Shown here: one piece after another, positions 54,076 to 62,093 of the stretch
Layout: every line of letters starts with the position of its first letter
Numbering within the stretch: the first letter of the stretch is position 1
Assembly: GCF_900110655.1 (NCBI RefSeq)
Contig: NZ_FOEQ01000001.1
Span: 218,133-282,132 of the forward strand
DNA: 64,000 bases
Source: Pseudomonas soli
GTDB lineage: Bacteria > Pseudomonadota > Gammaproteobacteria > Pseudomonadales > Pseudomonadaceae
Direction of reading: 5' to 3'
Notes under the pieces: model-generated
Databases searched by the model: none
What the model saw: the letters and a program-made list of their open reading frames with translations, nothing else
What the model was told of the DNA's origin: nothing
Made by a program: the position numbers and the translations under genes

Positions 54076-55254
54076 ATGTTGCTCAACCTGTTCAATGAAA
54101 TGCGCGCGGCCAAGGTGCCGGTGTCGGTGCGCGAGTTGCTCGACCTGCACCATGCCTTGCAAAAAGGTGTGGTGTTCGCCGACATGGACGCCTTCTACTA
54201 TCTGGCCCGCGCCATCCTGGTGAAGGACGAACGGCACTTCGACAAGTTCGACCGTGCCTTCGCCGCCTACTTCAAGGGCCTGGAAAACCTCGACCGGCAT
54301 ATCGAAGCGTTGATCCCCGACGAGTGGCTGCGCAAGGAGTTCGAGCGCTCGCTCACCGACGAGGAACGGGCGCAGATCCAATCCCTGGGCGGGCTGGACA
54401 AGCTGATCGAAGAATTCAAGAAGCGCCTCGAGGAGCAGAAGGAACGCCATGCCGGCGGCAACAAATGGATCGGCACCGGTGGTACCAGCCCGTTCGGCTC
54501 GGGCGGTTTCAACCCCGAGGGCATCCGCGTCGGCGAGGCCGGCAAGCGCCAGGGCAAGGCGGTGAAGGTCTGGGACCAGCGCGAATACAAGAACCTCGAC
54601 GATCAGGTCGAGCTGGGCACGCGCAACATCAAGCTGGCCCTTCGCCGGCTGCGCAAGTTCGCCCGCGAAGGTGCCGCCGAGGAGCTGGACATCGACGGTA
54701 CCATCGATCACACCGCCCGTGACGCCGGCCTGCTGAACATCCAGATGCGCCCCGAACGGCGCAACACGGTGAAGCTGCTGTTGCTGTTCGACATAGGCGG
54801 CTCGATGGACGCCCACATCAAGGTGTGCGAGGAGCTGTTCTCGGCCTGCAAGACCGAGTTCAAGCACCTTGAGTACTACTACTTCCACAACTTCGTCTAC
54901 GAGTCGGTGTGGAAGAACAACCTGCGCCGCACCTCGGAGCGCTTCTCCACCTTCGACCTGCTGCACAAGTACGGCGACGACTACAAAGTGATCTTCGTCG
55001 GCGACGCGGCCATGGCACCCTACGAGATCACCCAGCCAGGCGGCAGCGTCGAGCACTGGAACGAAGAGGCCGGGTACGTGTGGATGCAGCGCTTCATGGA
55101 GAAATTCAGGAAGATCATCTGGATCAACCCGTATCCAAAACAGGCCTGGGACTATACCGCCTCGACCCACCTGGTGCGGGACTTGATCGAGGACAAGATG
55201 TATCCGTTGACGTTGCAGGGGTTGGAAGACGGGATGCGTTACCTGTCCAAGTAA
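54076..55254 (+). CDS. VWA-domain (CoxE-like) partner of MoxR
   Basis: This 392-residue protein has a helical N-terminal part (LLNLFNEMRAAKVPVSVRELLDLHHAL), then a VWA domain near residue 235 with the metal-ion site written DIGGSMDAH. Standard MIDAS motifs read DxSxS; here the second residue is Gly. The DxGGS form is seen in a subgroup of CoxE-like proteins, so it may be functional with altered metal use. MoxR-VWA pairs occur with a metalloenzyme client, which is not visible in this window. Confidence 0.9.
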   Translation: MLLNLFNEMRAAKVPVSVRELLDLHHALQKGVVFADMDAFYYLARAILVKDERHFDKFDRAFAAYFKGLENLDRHIEALIPDEWLRKEFERSLTDEERAQIQSLGGLDKLIEEFKKRLEEQKERHAGGNKWIGTGGTSPFGSGGFNPEGIRVGEAGKRQGKAVKVWDQREYKNLDDQVELGTRNIKLALRRLRKFAREGAAEELDIDGTIDHTARDAGLLNIQMRPERRNTVKLLLLFDIGGSMDAHIKVCEELFSACKTEFKHLEYYYFHNFVYESVWKNNLRRTSERFSTFDLLHKYGDDYKVIFVGDAAMAPYEITQPGGSVEHWNEEAGYVWMQRFMEKFRKIIWINPYPKQAWDYTASTHLVRDLIEDKMYPLTLQGLEDGMRYLSK

Positions 55255-55269
55255 TCTATTGACCGAACT

Positions 55270-55349
55270 GGCCTCATCGCGGGGCAAGCCCGCTCCCACG
55301 CCAGCCCTGCAAATGCGCGAGTGGCGCGGGCTTGCCCCGCGATGAGGCC
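55270..55349. repeat. Perfect 24-bp inverted REP pair
   Basis: Arms at 55270-55293 and 55326-55349 are exact reverse complements with a 32-bp spacer, between convergent genes (VWA and pxpC). Confidence 0.92.
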
Positions 55350-55356
55350 GGCAGAC

Positions 55357-56295
55357 TCAACCCCAGCAGCGCAAGCATGCCTGCTGCTCGCGCCACGCCT
55401 CGTCCTGCACCACCGCCCTGAAGCGTATCGTCGCCCCCGGCATGCACTGCGCCAATTGCGCCAGCGCCAACGGCGTCAACGCACCCAGCCGTGGATACCC
55501 ACCGATGGTCTGCCGGTCATTGAGCAGCACGATCGGCTGCCCGTCCGGCGGCACCTGCACGGCGCCAAGTGGGATCCCTTCGGAAATCATCGGCGCGCCC
55601 TGGTACATCAACTGCGGCCCAAGCAGTCGGATGCCCATGCGGTCGGCACGGCTGTCCAGCGTCCAGTCACGGTTGAACGCCTCGAACAGGCTGGTGCCGC
55701 TGAAATCGCCTATCTGCGCCCCCATCACCAGGTCCAGTACAGGCTTGTCCGCATATACCGGCCGCAACGTTTCGGGAACGTGGGAGCGGCGGTTCGGCGC
55801 CCCGACTTGCCCCGCGATGGCGCCGGCAGCATGCAGTACCTCCCCTTTCACCAACGCCCGGCCCTGGCCGTCAACCCCGCCCAGCTCTTCCCGAACCACC
55901 GTGGAGCAACTGCCCAGCACCGCCTCGCCCTGAAACCCGCCAGGCGCGGCCAGATAAGCACGTACCCCTTGGCGAGGCTGACGCAGCGTCAGCTGCTGGC
56001 CCTTGCCGAGGTTGAATCTGGTCCAGGGAGCCACAGCCTGCCCGTCGACCTGCGCATCCAGGTCGGCCCCGGCCAACGCCAGCATGCAATCTTCCTCGGC
56101 AACCACACTGAACCCGCCGAGGGCGATTTCCACCACGGCGCTGTCCAGAGCATTGCCCAGCAACCAGTTGGCCCAGCGCATCGCCACCCAATCCAGCGCG
56201 CCGCCCTGGGTCACCCCCAGATGCCGGACGCCAAAGCGCCCACCATCCTGCAATTGGCACAGCGCGGTGCTGGCCTCGATCCTCAACTGGCTCAT
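55357..56295 (-). CDS. pxpC: 5-oxoprolinase subunit PxpC (KipA/urea-amidolyase carboxyltransferase-like)
   Basis: This 312-residue AHS2/KipA-domain protein starts [34 protein letters not shown], the family hallmark. LNDRQTIGGYPRLGALT lies near the C-terminus. With PxpB and PxpA it cleaves 5-oxoproline with ATP. The region around residues 158-174 (GAIAGQVGAPNRRSHVP) is encoded by a REP element (55779-55826) and has no counterpart expected in the family. The reading frame stays open through it, so a full-length protein with an inserted loop is likely. Confidence 0.92.
   Translation of the reverse strand: MSQLRIEASTALCQLQDGGRFGVRHLGVTQGGALDWVAMRWANWLLGNALDSAVVEIALGGFSVVAEEDCMLALAGADLDAQVDGQAVAPWTRFNLGKGQQLTLRQPRQGVRAYLAAPGGFQGEAVLGSCSTVVREELGGVDGQGRALVKGEVLHAAGAIAGQVGAPNRRSHVPETLRPVYADKPVLDLVMGAQIGDFSGTSLFEAFNRDWTLDSRADRMGIRLLGPQLMYQGAPMISEGIPLGAVQVPPDGQPIVLLNDRQTIGGYPRLGALTPLALAQLAQCMPGATIRFRAVVQDEAWREQQACLRCWG
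55779..55826. repeat. REP-derived insert inside the pxpC coding sequence
   Basis: GTGGGAGCGGCGGTTCGGCG at about 55780-55799 followed by ACTTGCCCCGCGATGGCG at about 55804-55821 matches the mobile REP consensus. It adds about 17 codons in frame. Confidence 0.75.
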
Positions 56296-56987
56296 GCCTG
56301 GGCCTCCTGCGGGCTGTCATCACCGCCCAGGTTGATGAACTCGGCGTGCCCGACCGACACGAAACGTACCCGGTCGCCCGGTTGCAGCAGGCTGTAGCCC
56401 TCGCGCTCGCGGTCGAACAGACGCACCGGCGTCCGGCCGATCAGGTTCCAGCCGCCCGGCGACACCGCCGGATACGCGGCGGTCTGGCGTTCGGCAATTC
56501 CGACGCTGCCCGCTGCCACACGCTTGCGCGGAGTACTCAGGCGCGGTGTGGCCAGGCGCTCGTCGACCAGCCCCATGAAGCCGAAGCCCGGGGCGAACCC
56601 CAGCGCGAACACCGGGTAATCTCGGCCACAGTGCACGTCGATCACTTCGGCTTCGCTCAGCCCGCTTCGCGCAGCCAGCACCGGCAACTCGGGACCGACG
56701 CTGGCGTGGTACCACACCGGGATCTCGTGCCTGCGCCCGGCCTTTCCATCATCCGGCCGCAGGCCCTCCAGTGCGTGCAGGATGCGTCGGCGCGCTTCGC
56801 CCGGCGCCAGGTCGAACTGCACCATCAGCGTGGTGTAGGACGGCACCAGGTCGATCAACTGTTGGCCAAAGACGTCCCGCAAGCGCTGGCTGGCGGCTAG
56901 GATCCACGGCATGTTGCCTTCATCGATGGCATCGAACAGCCGCACCATCAGGCTGTCGACGGCCACCACTTCGATACGTGGGGTCAT
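56292..56987 (-). CDS. pxpB: 5-oxoprolinase subunit PxpB (KipI-like)
   Basis: ATG 56987 gives 231 residues (AHS1/KipI family). [15 protein letters not shown] and [17 protein letters not shown] are typical N-terminal segments. The C-terminal cyclophilin-like domain contains [33 protein letters not shown] and [17 protein letters not shown]. It overlaps pxpC and pxpA by 4 bp each, so all three are translationally coupled. In Bacillus the KipI homologue inhibits kinase KinA, a different role. Confidence 0.94.
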   Translation of the reverse strand: MTPRIEVVAVDSLMVRLFDAIDEGNMPWILAASQRLRDVFGQQLIDLVPSYTTLMVQFDLAPGEARRRILHALEGLRPDDGKAGRRHEIPVWYHASVGPELPVLAARSGLSEAEVIDVHCGRDYPVFALGFAPGFGFMGLVDERLATPRLSTPRKRVAAGSVGIAERQTAAYPAVSPGGWNLIGRTPVRLFDREREGYSLLQPGDRVRFVSVGHAEFINLGGDDSPQEAQA

Positions 56988-57736
56988 GCCTGCTCCAGCG
57001 CGTCGAGTGCCTGGCGGATCTGGCGTACCGCGGCCACGGAACCATCGTTGTCGCCATGCACGCACAGGGTGCTGGCGTTCAACCGTACCTCGCTGCCATC
57101 GTCGGCCACCAGGGCCTCGCCCTTGGCCAGGCGCAAGGCCTGCTCGACCACCAGCGCCGGGTCATGGTGCACCGCGTCCGGCAGGCGCCGCGACATCAGG
57201 TGCCCGCTGGCGGTGTAGCCACGGTCGGCGAAGGCTTCGAACCACAACTGCACGCCGATCTCGTCGCCCAGGGCCTGAGCGGCGCTGTCGTCGGCGGTGG
57301 CCATGAGCATCAGCGGCAAGCCGCTGTCGAATGCCGCCACGGCCTCGAGCACGGTGCGCAGGATGGCCGGGTTGGCCATCATGTCGTTGTACAGCGCGCC
57401 ATGGGGCTTGACGTAGGCCACCCGGCCACCGAGCACTTTGCAGATGCCGTCCAGGGCGCCGATCTGGTAGTGCAGCAGGTCGCGGATCTCGTCGCTGCTG
57501 CAGGCCATGGAGCGGCGACCGAAGCCCGCCAGGTCCGGGTAGGCCGGGTGCGCGCCGATGGCCACCCGGTGCTCCAGCGCCAGGGCCACGGTGCGGCGCA
57601 TGGTGCCAGGGTCGCCGGCATGGTAGCCGCAGGCGATGTTGGCGCAGTCGATGAAAGGCATGACCTTGGCATCCTGGCCCATGCGCCAGTTGCCGAAGCT
57701 CTCGCCCATGTCGCAATTGAGTAGCAGGCGTTTCAC
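56984..57736 (-). CDS. pxpA: 5-oxoprolinase subunit PxpA (LamB/YcsF family)
   Basis: GTG 57736 has GGAGG 8 nt upstream and gives a 250-residue protein starting [14 protein letters not shown]. An ATG at 57763 with a weaker site would add 9 residues (MNIDTEVRQ) and cannot be excluded. YcsF landmarks are [42 protein letters not shown] and [11 protein letters not shown]. PxpA forms the catalytic complex with PxpB/PxpC to hydrolyse 5-oxoproline to glutamate. It is downstream of an MFS gene in the same direction with a 37-bp gap, suggesting uptake plus cleavage of oxoproline or a related lactam. Confidence 0.94.
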   Translation of the reverse strand: MKRLLLNCDMGESFGNWRMGQDAKVMPFIDCANIACGYHAGDPGTMRRTVALALEHRVAIGAHPAYPDLAGFGRRSMACSSDEIRDLLHYQIGALDGICKVLGGRVAYVKPHGALYNDMMANPAILRTVLEAVAAFDSGLPLMLMATADDSAAQALGDEIGVQLWFEAFADRGYTASGHLMSRRLPDAVHHDPALVVEQALRLAKGEALVADDGSEVRLNASTLCVHGDNDGSVAAVRQIRQALDALEQA

Positions 57737-57773
57737 CTGGCGGACCTCCGTATCAATGTTCATGGTGCCTACC

Positions 57774-59060
57774 TTAGCGCGCCTGGAGCGCTTTGCCGCG
57801 GGTTTCCGGCAGGCTCAGCGCAGCCAGGATCACCACACCGTAGGACACCGCGGCGAAGGCGCCAATCCCCAGGCCCAACGGCACTTTCTCGCCGAGCAGG
57901 CCGATCAGCAGCGGGAACATGGCGGCGATGACCTTGCCGATGTTGTAGCAGAAGCCCTGCCCCGAGCCACGGATGCGGGTGGGGAACAGCTCGGTGAGGA
58001 ACGAACCCATGCCGCTGAAGATACCCGAGGCAAAGAAGCCCAGCGGGAAGCCCAGCCACAGCATCACGTTGTCGCTGACTGGCAGCTGTGTGTAGAGCAG
58101 GACGATGACGAACGAGCCCACGGCGAACAGGATGAAGTTCTTCCGGCGCCCCAGCAGGTCGCAGAGGTAGGCACTGACCACATAGCCGATGTAGGAGCCG
58201 ACGATGACCATCGCCAGGTAACCGCCGGTACCGAGCACGCTCAGGCCGCGCTCGTTCTTGAGGAAGGTCGGCAGCCACGAGGTGATGGCGTAGTAGCCGC
58301 CCAGGGCACCAGTGGTGAGCAGCGACGCGCGGATCGTGGTCCACAACATGCCGGGGGCGAAGATCTCGTAGAAATGCGAAGGCGCCGCGACCGTCTCGGC
58401 GGCCTTGGCCTCGCGGTAGACGTCCGGGTCCTTGACCAGGCGCCGCACGAAGATCACGAAGATCGCCGGCAGCAACCCGAGCAGGAACAGCGCGCGCCAG
58501 GCCTGCTCGGCCGGCAGCCAGGAGAACAGCAGCGCGTAGAGGATGGCGGTCAGGCCCCAGCCGATGGCCCAGCCCGACTGCACCATGCCCACCGCCTTGC
58601 CGCGGTCCTGGGCACGGATCACCTCGCCGATCAGCACCGCGCCGGCGGTCCATTCGCCACCGAATCCGAAGCCCATCAGGGTACGGGCGATCAACAGCTG
58701 CTCATAGCTCTGGGCGAAACCGCAGAGGAAGGTGAAAAATGCGAACCACAGCACCGTCAGTTGCAGGGTGCGCACCCGCCCGATGCGATCAGAGAGGATG
58801 CCGGCGATCCAGCCGCCCAGGGCCGAGGCGATCAGCGTGCTGGTATGGATCAACCCGGCCTCGGCGGTGCTGATGCCCCACAGCATGATCAGCGTGGGGA
58901 TGACGAAGCTCAGCATCTGGGTGTCCATGCCGTCCAGGCCGTAGCCGATCTTGCAGCTCCAGAAGGTGCGTCGTTGCTGGGAATCGATGTCGCGGTACCA
59001 GGCGAAAGGGCCGCTCGAGGTTCGGGCGGGGGCCTGCTGCTGCACGCCGGTCGGGTTCAT
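57774..59060 (-). CDS. MFS transporter of the sugar/aromatic-acid proton symporter type
   Basis: ATG 59060 with GAGG upstream gives 428 residues with twelve hydrophobic segments. MFS motifs: [16 protein letters not shown] (motif A, D-R-x-G-R) and [19 protein letters not shown]. The second half has [18 protein letters not shown] and FGFF-type end segments. The pattern GFGFGGEW is typical of aromatic-acid and dicarboxylate symporters. It leads the pxp operon and is divergent from a LysR gene, so it likely imports the oxoprolinase pathway's substrate. A longer upstream frame (to 59714) runs into the LysR gene and is rejected. Confidence 0.9.
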   Translation of the reverse strand: MNPTGVQQQAPARTSSGPFAWYRDIDSQQRRTFWSCKIGYGLDGMDTQMLSFVIPTLIMLWGISTAEAGLIHTSTLIASALGGWIAGILSDRIGRVRTLQLTVLWFAFFTFLCGFAQSYEQLLIARTLMGFGFGGEWTAGAVLIGEVIRAQDRGKAVGMVQSGWAIGWGLTAILYALLFSWLPAEQAWRALFLLGLLPAIFVIFVRRLVKDPDVYREAKAAETVAAPSHFYEIFAPGMLWTTIRASLLTTGALGGYYAITSWLPTFLKNERGLSVLGTGGYLAMVIVGSYIGYVVSAYLCDLLGRRKNFILFAVGSFVIVLLYTQLPVSDNVMLWLGFPLGFFASGIFSGMGSFLTELFPTRIRGSGQGFCYNIGKVIAAMFPLLIGLLGEKVPLGLGIGAFAAVSYGVVILAALSLPETRGKALQAR

Positions 59061-59189
59061 GGTTGCCTCGGCTTGTTGGTATTGTTCTATGGGCGACGTC
59101 GGGCGTCGCGGCCTGGGCAACATGTTCAGAGGCCGCGCCCGGCACGTCCAATGAGAAAATCCGCCGGTCTGGAACAAGAAAAACTGATC

Positions 59190-60101
59190 ATGAACCTTCG
59201 TTTCCTCGAAACCTTCGTCTGGGTCGCCCGGCTCAAGAGTTTCCGCCTCACCGCCGAGAAGCTGTTCACCACCCAGGCCTCGGTGTCCAGCCGCATCGCC
59301 GCGCTGGAGGCCGACCTGGGCGTAAAACTGCTGTTGCGCGATTCGCGCGGGGTCAGCCTGACACCCGAGGGCGCCAAAGTGCTGGAATATGCCGAACGCA
59401 TGCTCGACACCGCCAAGGCCATGAAGCAGTCGCTGGACAGCGACCGGGCCAAGACCGGGCGCATTCGCCTGGGGGTCATGGACACGGTCATCCATACCTG
59501 GATGAGCGCGCTGGTGGCGGAGCTGGGCGAGCGCTACCCGCAGGTGGAGATCGAGCTGGTGGCCGATACCGCGCTGAACCTGCGCGAGCAGTTGCAGAAG
59601 GGCTTTCTCGACGTGATTCTGCAGACCGACCTGCTGCGCGAACAGTCGATCCGCAGCCAGGACCTGGCGCGCTACCCGATGGGCTGGATCGTCGCCGCCG
59701 GCTCCCCGCACCACCGCACCTACGCCTCGTTGGCGGAGCTGGCCCGCGAACGCATCGTCACCTTCTCGAAAAATTCACGACCGCACCAGGAAGTGCTCAG
59801 CCTTTTACAGGCAGCCGGGGCCGAGGCGCCACGCCTGAACTGCGTGAACTCGGTGGCGGCAATCACCCGCCTGCTGCGCGACGGTTTCGGCATCGGCGCG
59901 CTGCCACCGGCACTGGTGGATGGCGAACTGAGCCGGGGCGAGCTGGTGTTGCTGGACGGATTGCAGCCACCACCAAGCCTGGAGCTGGTGGTGGCCTGGC
60001 AGACCGGCGTGGCGTTGGTGGACGAGATCGTCGACGTGTGCCGGCAAGTGCTGGAGCGCTACGCGCGGGATGTGGGCGGGCAGCGGATCGTGCTGGTCTG
60101 A
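59190..60101 (+). CDS. LysR-family transcriptional regulator (pxp operon)
   Basis: ATG 59190 gives 303 residues. Winged HTH: FLETFVWVARLKSFRLTAEKLFTTQASVSSRIAALEADLG (about 4-43). Effector domain follows, ending DEIVDVCRQVLERYARDVG. It is divergent from the MFS gene, with 129 bp between start codons. GCGACG (59093-59098) and CGTCGC (59104-59109) form a small dyad there. Control of the MFS-pxp operon is therefore likely. The long in-frame run from 57636 is an antisense artefact, not an N-terminal extension. Confidence 0.9.
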   Translation: MNLRFLETFVWVARLKSFRLTAEKLFTTQASVSSRIAALEADLGVKLLLRDSRGVSLTPEGAKVLEYAERMLDTAKAMKQSLDSDRAKTGRIRLGVMDTVIHTWMSALVAELGERYPQVEIELVADTALNLREQLQKGFLDVILQTDLLREQSIRSQDLARYPMGWIVAAGSPHHRTYASLAELARERIVTFSKNSRPHQEVLSLLQAAGAEAPRLNCVNSVAAITRLLRDGFGIGALPPALVDGELSRGELVLLDGLQPPPSLELVVAWQTGVALVDEIVDVCRQVLERYARDVGGQRIVLV

Positions 60102-60137
60102 AGGTCGCCTTTACCGACGATCAGAGCAGCAACAGCA

Positions 60138-60659
60138 TCACCGCCAGCTTTCCTTCACCACCTTGCGCCGCCCACCGAGGATCACCCAGCCAATCACCAG
60201 CAACAGGCTCTCGACCACGAACGCCAGCACGAACCCGCTGCCGATCCCCCAGCCGATCGCCTCGGGCACCAGCAGGATCTGGTAGCTGTAGCCCTTGAGC
60301 GTCTCTTCGCGCAGCGTCGGCTCCGGCTGCACCAGCACATGCCAGGTGCGGCTCACCCACGAGCCTTGCAGGGCCTGCCACTCATGCTCCAGCGCCTGGT
60401 TGCGGATCAGCAGGCTTTCGATGCTGTTGGCATCGCTGTTGAAAACCGGATCGTCGCTGCTGCGGTAATGCCGCACCAGCGCCTGCAGGTCGCCGTTGAA
60501 GAAGCGCTGCGCGGTCTGGCGGAAGCCGTCCAGCGCCTGGCGCGACTCGAGCAGGTGCGCCTCGACGCGCTGGCTGTAGTCCTTGACCAGCCCCGGCACC
60601 TGGAGACCGGCCAGCAGGCCGAAGGTGAACAACAGCAAACGCAGGTAACTTCTGAACAT
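60138..60659 (-). CDS. DUF2937 inner-membrane protein
   Basis: This 173-residue protein has an N-terminal membrane helix (YLRLLLFTFGLLAGLQVPG) and a C-terminal one (IGWGIGSGFVLAFVVESLLLVIGWVIL). A periplasmic helical domain of about 100 residues lies between (VEAHLLESRQALDGFRQTA). Length and hydrophobic layout fit DUF2937. Function unknown. It lies directly after the YafJ gene in the same direction (9-bp gap), so the two are probably co-transcribed. Confidence 0.85.
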   Translation of the reverse strand: MFRSYLRLLLFTFGLLAGLQVPGLVKDYSQRVEAHLLESRQALDGFRQTAQRFFNGDLQALVRHYRSSDDPVFNSDANSIESLLIRNQALEHEWQALQGSWVSRTWHVLVQPEPTLREETLKGYSYQILLVPEAIGWGIGSGFVLAFVVESLLLVIGWVILGGRRKVVKESWR

Positions 60660-60668
60660 GCAGCTTCC

Positions 60669-61442
60669 TTAGCTCTGGCCGTGGGCGACGCACTCGCCGT
60701 GGCGCCACAGCCCCCACTGACCCGGCTCGTAGCGGTTCCAGGTCTCGTTCTCGGTCAAGGCCTCGGTGGCGATCACCGTAACCACGTCGTTGGGGGTGGT
60801 TTGCGTGTGGAAGTCGACGATCAGGTCGACATCCTTCAGCCGCGCCGCACCGAACGGTGCGCGGCGGGTGATGTGCACCAGTTTGGTCGAGCAGAAGCAG
60901 AACAGCCAGTCGCCGTCGCTGAGCAAGCAGTTAAATACGCCCTTGCCGCGGTACTCGGCGCAAGCCTCGACCAGCACCGGCAGCAACTGCTCGGCTTCCA
61001 CCGGCTCGGGGAAGGCCTCGCGGATACGATTGAGCAGGTCGCAGAAGGCGGCCTCGCTGTCGGTGTCGCCAATTGGTCGGTAGAACGTGCGCTGTGCGGC
61101 GAAATCACCCAACTGGCCGTTGTGCGCGAAGCACCAGTTGCGGCCCCACAGCTCGCGCACGAACGGGTGGGTGTTGGACAGGCAGACCTTGCCGACGTTG
61201 GCCTGGCGGATATGGCCGATGACCACTTCGCTCTTGATCGGGTAGCGCTGCACCAGGTTGGCCACTTCCGACTCGCTGCTCGCCGCCGGGTCCTGGAACA
61301 GGCGCAGGCCGCGCCCCTCGTAGAAACCGATGCCCCAGCCATCGCGGTGCGGGCCGGTGCGCCCGCCGCGCTGCATCAGGCCGGTGAAGCTGAAGACGAT
61401 ATCGGTGGGGACGTTGGCGCTCATGCCCAGCAGTTCGCACAT
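60669..61442 (-). CDS. Class II glutamine amidotransferase (YafJ-type)
   Basis: ATG 61442 with AGGAG upstream gives 257 residues. Catalytic Cys2 is at the N-terminus after Met ([12 protein letters not shown]), as in Ntn-type glutaminase domains. [36 protein letters not shown] and [10 protein letters not shown] are further glutaminase landmarks. These proteins have a free-standing glutaminase domain with an unidentified acceptor. It may form a small operon with the DUF2937 gene and the membrane protein upstream. Confidence 0.92.
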   Translation of the reverse strand: MCELLGMSANVPTDIVFSFTGLMQRGGRTGPHRDGWGIGFYEGRGLRLFQDPAASSESEVANLVQRYPIKSEVVIGHIRQANVGKVCLSNTHPFVRELWGRNWCFAHNGQLGDFAAQRTFYRPIGDTDSEAAFCDLLNRIREAFPEPVEAEQLLPVLVEACAEYRGKGVFNCLLSDGDWLFCFCSTKLVHITRRAPFGAARLKDVDLIVDFHTQTTPNDVVTVIATEALTENETWNRYEPGQWGLWRHGECVAHGQS

Positions 61443-61458
61443 GTTCGCGGCTCCTGGC

Positions 61459-61968
61459 TTACAGACGGGGTTCGACGCGGCCCTGCCCGGGGCCGGAGCG
61501 GCGCACGGAGGCCGGTGGCGGATCGTCGCGGTAGCGGTCGTGACGATTGGCGGCCAGGGACGCATCGGCCACGACCTCCTCCTCTTCCTTGGCCTGGCGC
61601 TGGGCGGCGGCCTCACGCTGGGCGCGGCGTTCGCGGGCACGCTTTTCCAGCGGCCAGCGGATCAGCACGAAGACAAAGTACAGGGCAAAGGCGATCATCC
61701 CGTACATGGCAAGGTCCGAGGCTGCACGCCAGGCGTTGTTGCCGACCTTGAAGGCAAGGTCCAGCGCGGTGATGGCGATGGCCGGAGCGAAGCTTTCCTT
61801 GACCGGGTCGACGATGGTCGGGGCGAACAGCAGCACGGCGATGATCACCCGCAGCGGCTCGCGCAGCCAGCGCCACATCCAGCCGGTCAGCTTGAAACCC
61901 ACCAGCAGGCAGCCCAGGGCGGCAACGGCGTACAGGCCCCAGGCCAGCGTATAGTCGTGTTCGGTCAT
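61459..61968 (-). CDS. Membrane protein, hypothetical
   Basis: This 169-residue protein has about four hydrophobic segments ([56 protein letters not shown]) followed by an Arg/Glu-rich cytosolic tail ([18 protein letters not shown]). No catalytic motif is seen. It lies 16 bp upstream of the YafJ gene in the same direction. I do not recognise the family by name; related proteins are widespread in pseudomonads. Confidence 0.8.
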   Translation of the reverse strand: MTEHDYTLAWGLYAVAALGCLLVGFKLTGWMWRWLREPLRVIIAVLLFAPTIVDPVKESFAPAIAITALDLAFKVGNNAWRAASDLAMYGMIAFALYFVFVLIRWPLEKRARERRAQREAAAQRQAKEEEEVVADASLAANRHDRYRDDPPPASVRRSGPGQGRVEPRL

Positions 61969-62055
61969 GGTGTTGGTGCAAGCCAGGCAAAGAGACGCCT
62001 ATGATAAACACTTTTACCGGCGCAGGCTGCCCCCGCACCGCATGCGACCCGCAGT

Positions 62056-62073
62056 GGCCCCTCGCGAGGGGCC
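62056..62073. promoter_or_regulatory. 18-bp perfect palindrome upstream of the peptidase gene
   Basis: GGCCCCTCGCGAGGGGCC is fully self-complementary, 20 bp before ATG 62094. It could be a protein site or a hairpin in the leader that affects translation. The role is not known. Confidence 0.5.
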
Positions 62074-62093
62074 CATCATCGATGAGATCACCC

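Noticed and set aside
17615-55349. Many dispersed palindromes considered as a possible CRISPR array
   Set aside because: They are single or paired REP elements at scattered intergenic sites, not regularly spaced repeats with unique spacers, and no cas genes are present.
57636-60101. 821-codon frame joining the LysR gene to a long upstream segment
   Set aside because: The upstream part is antisense to the pxpA and MFS genes; the LysR protein begins at 59190.
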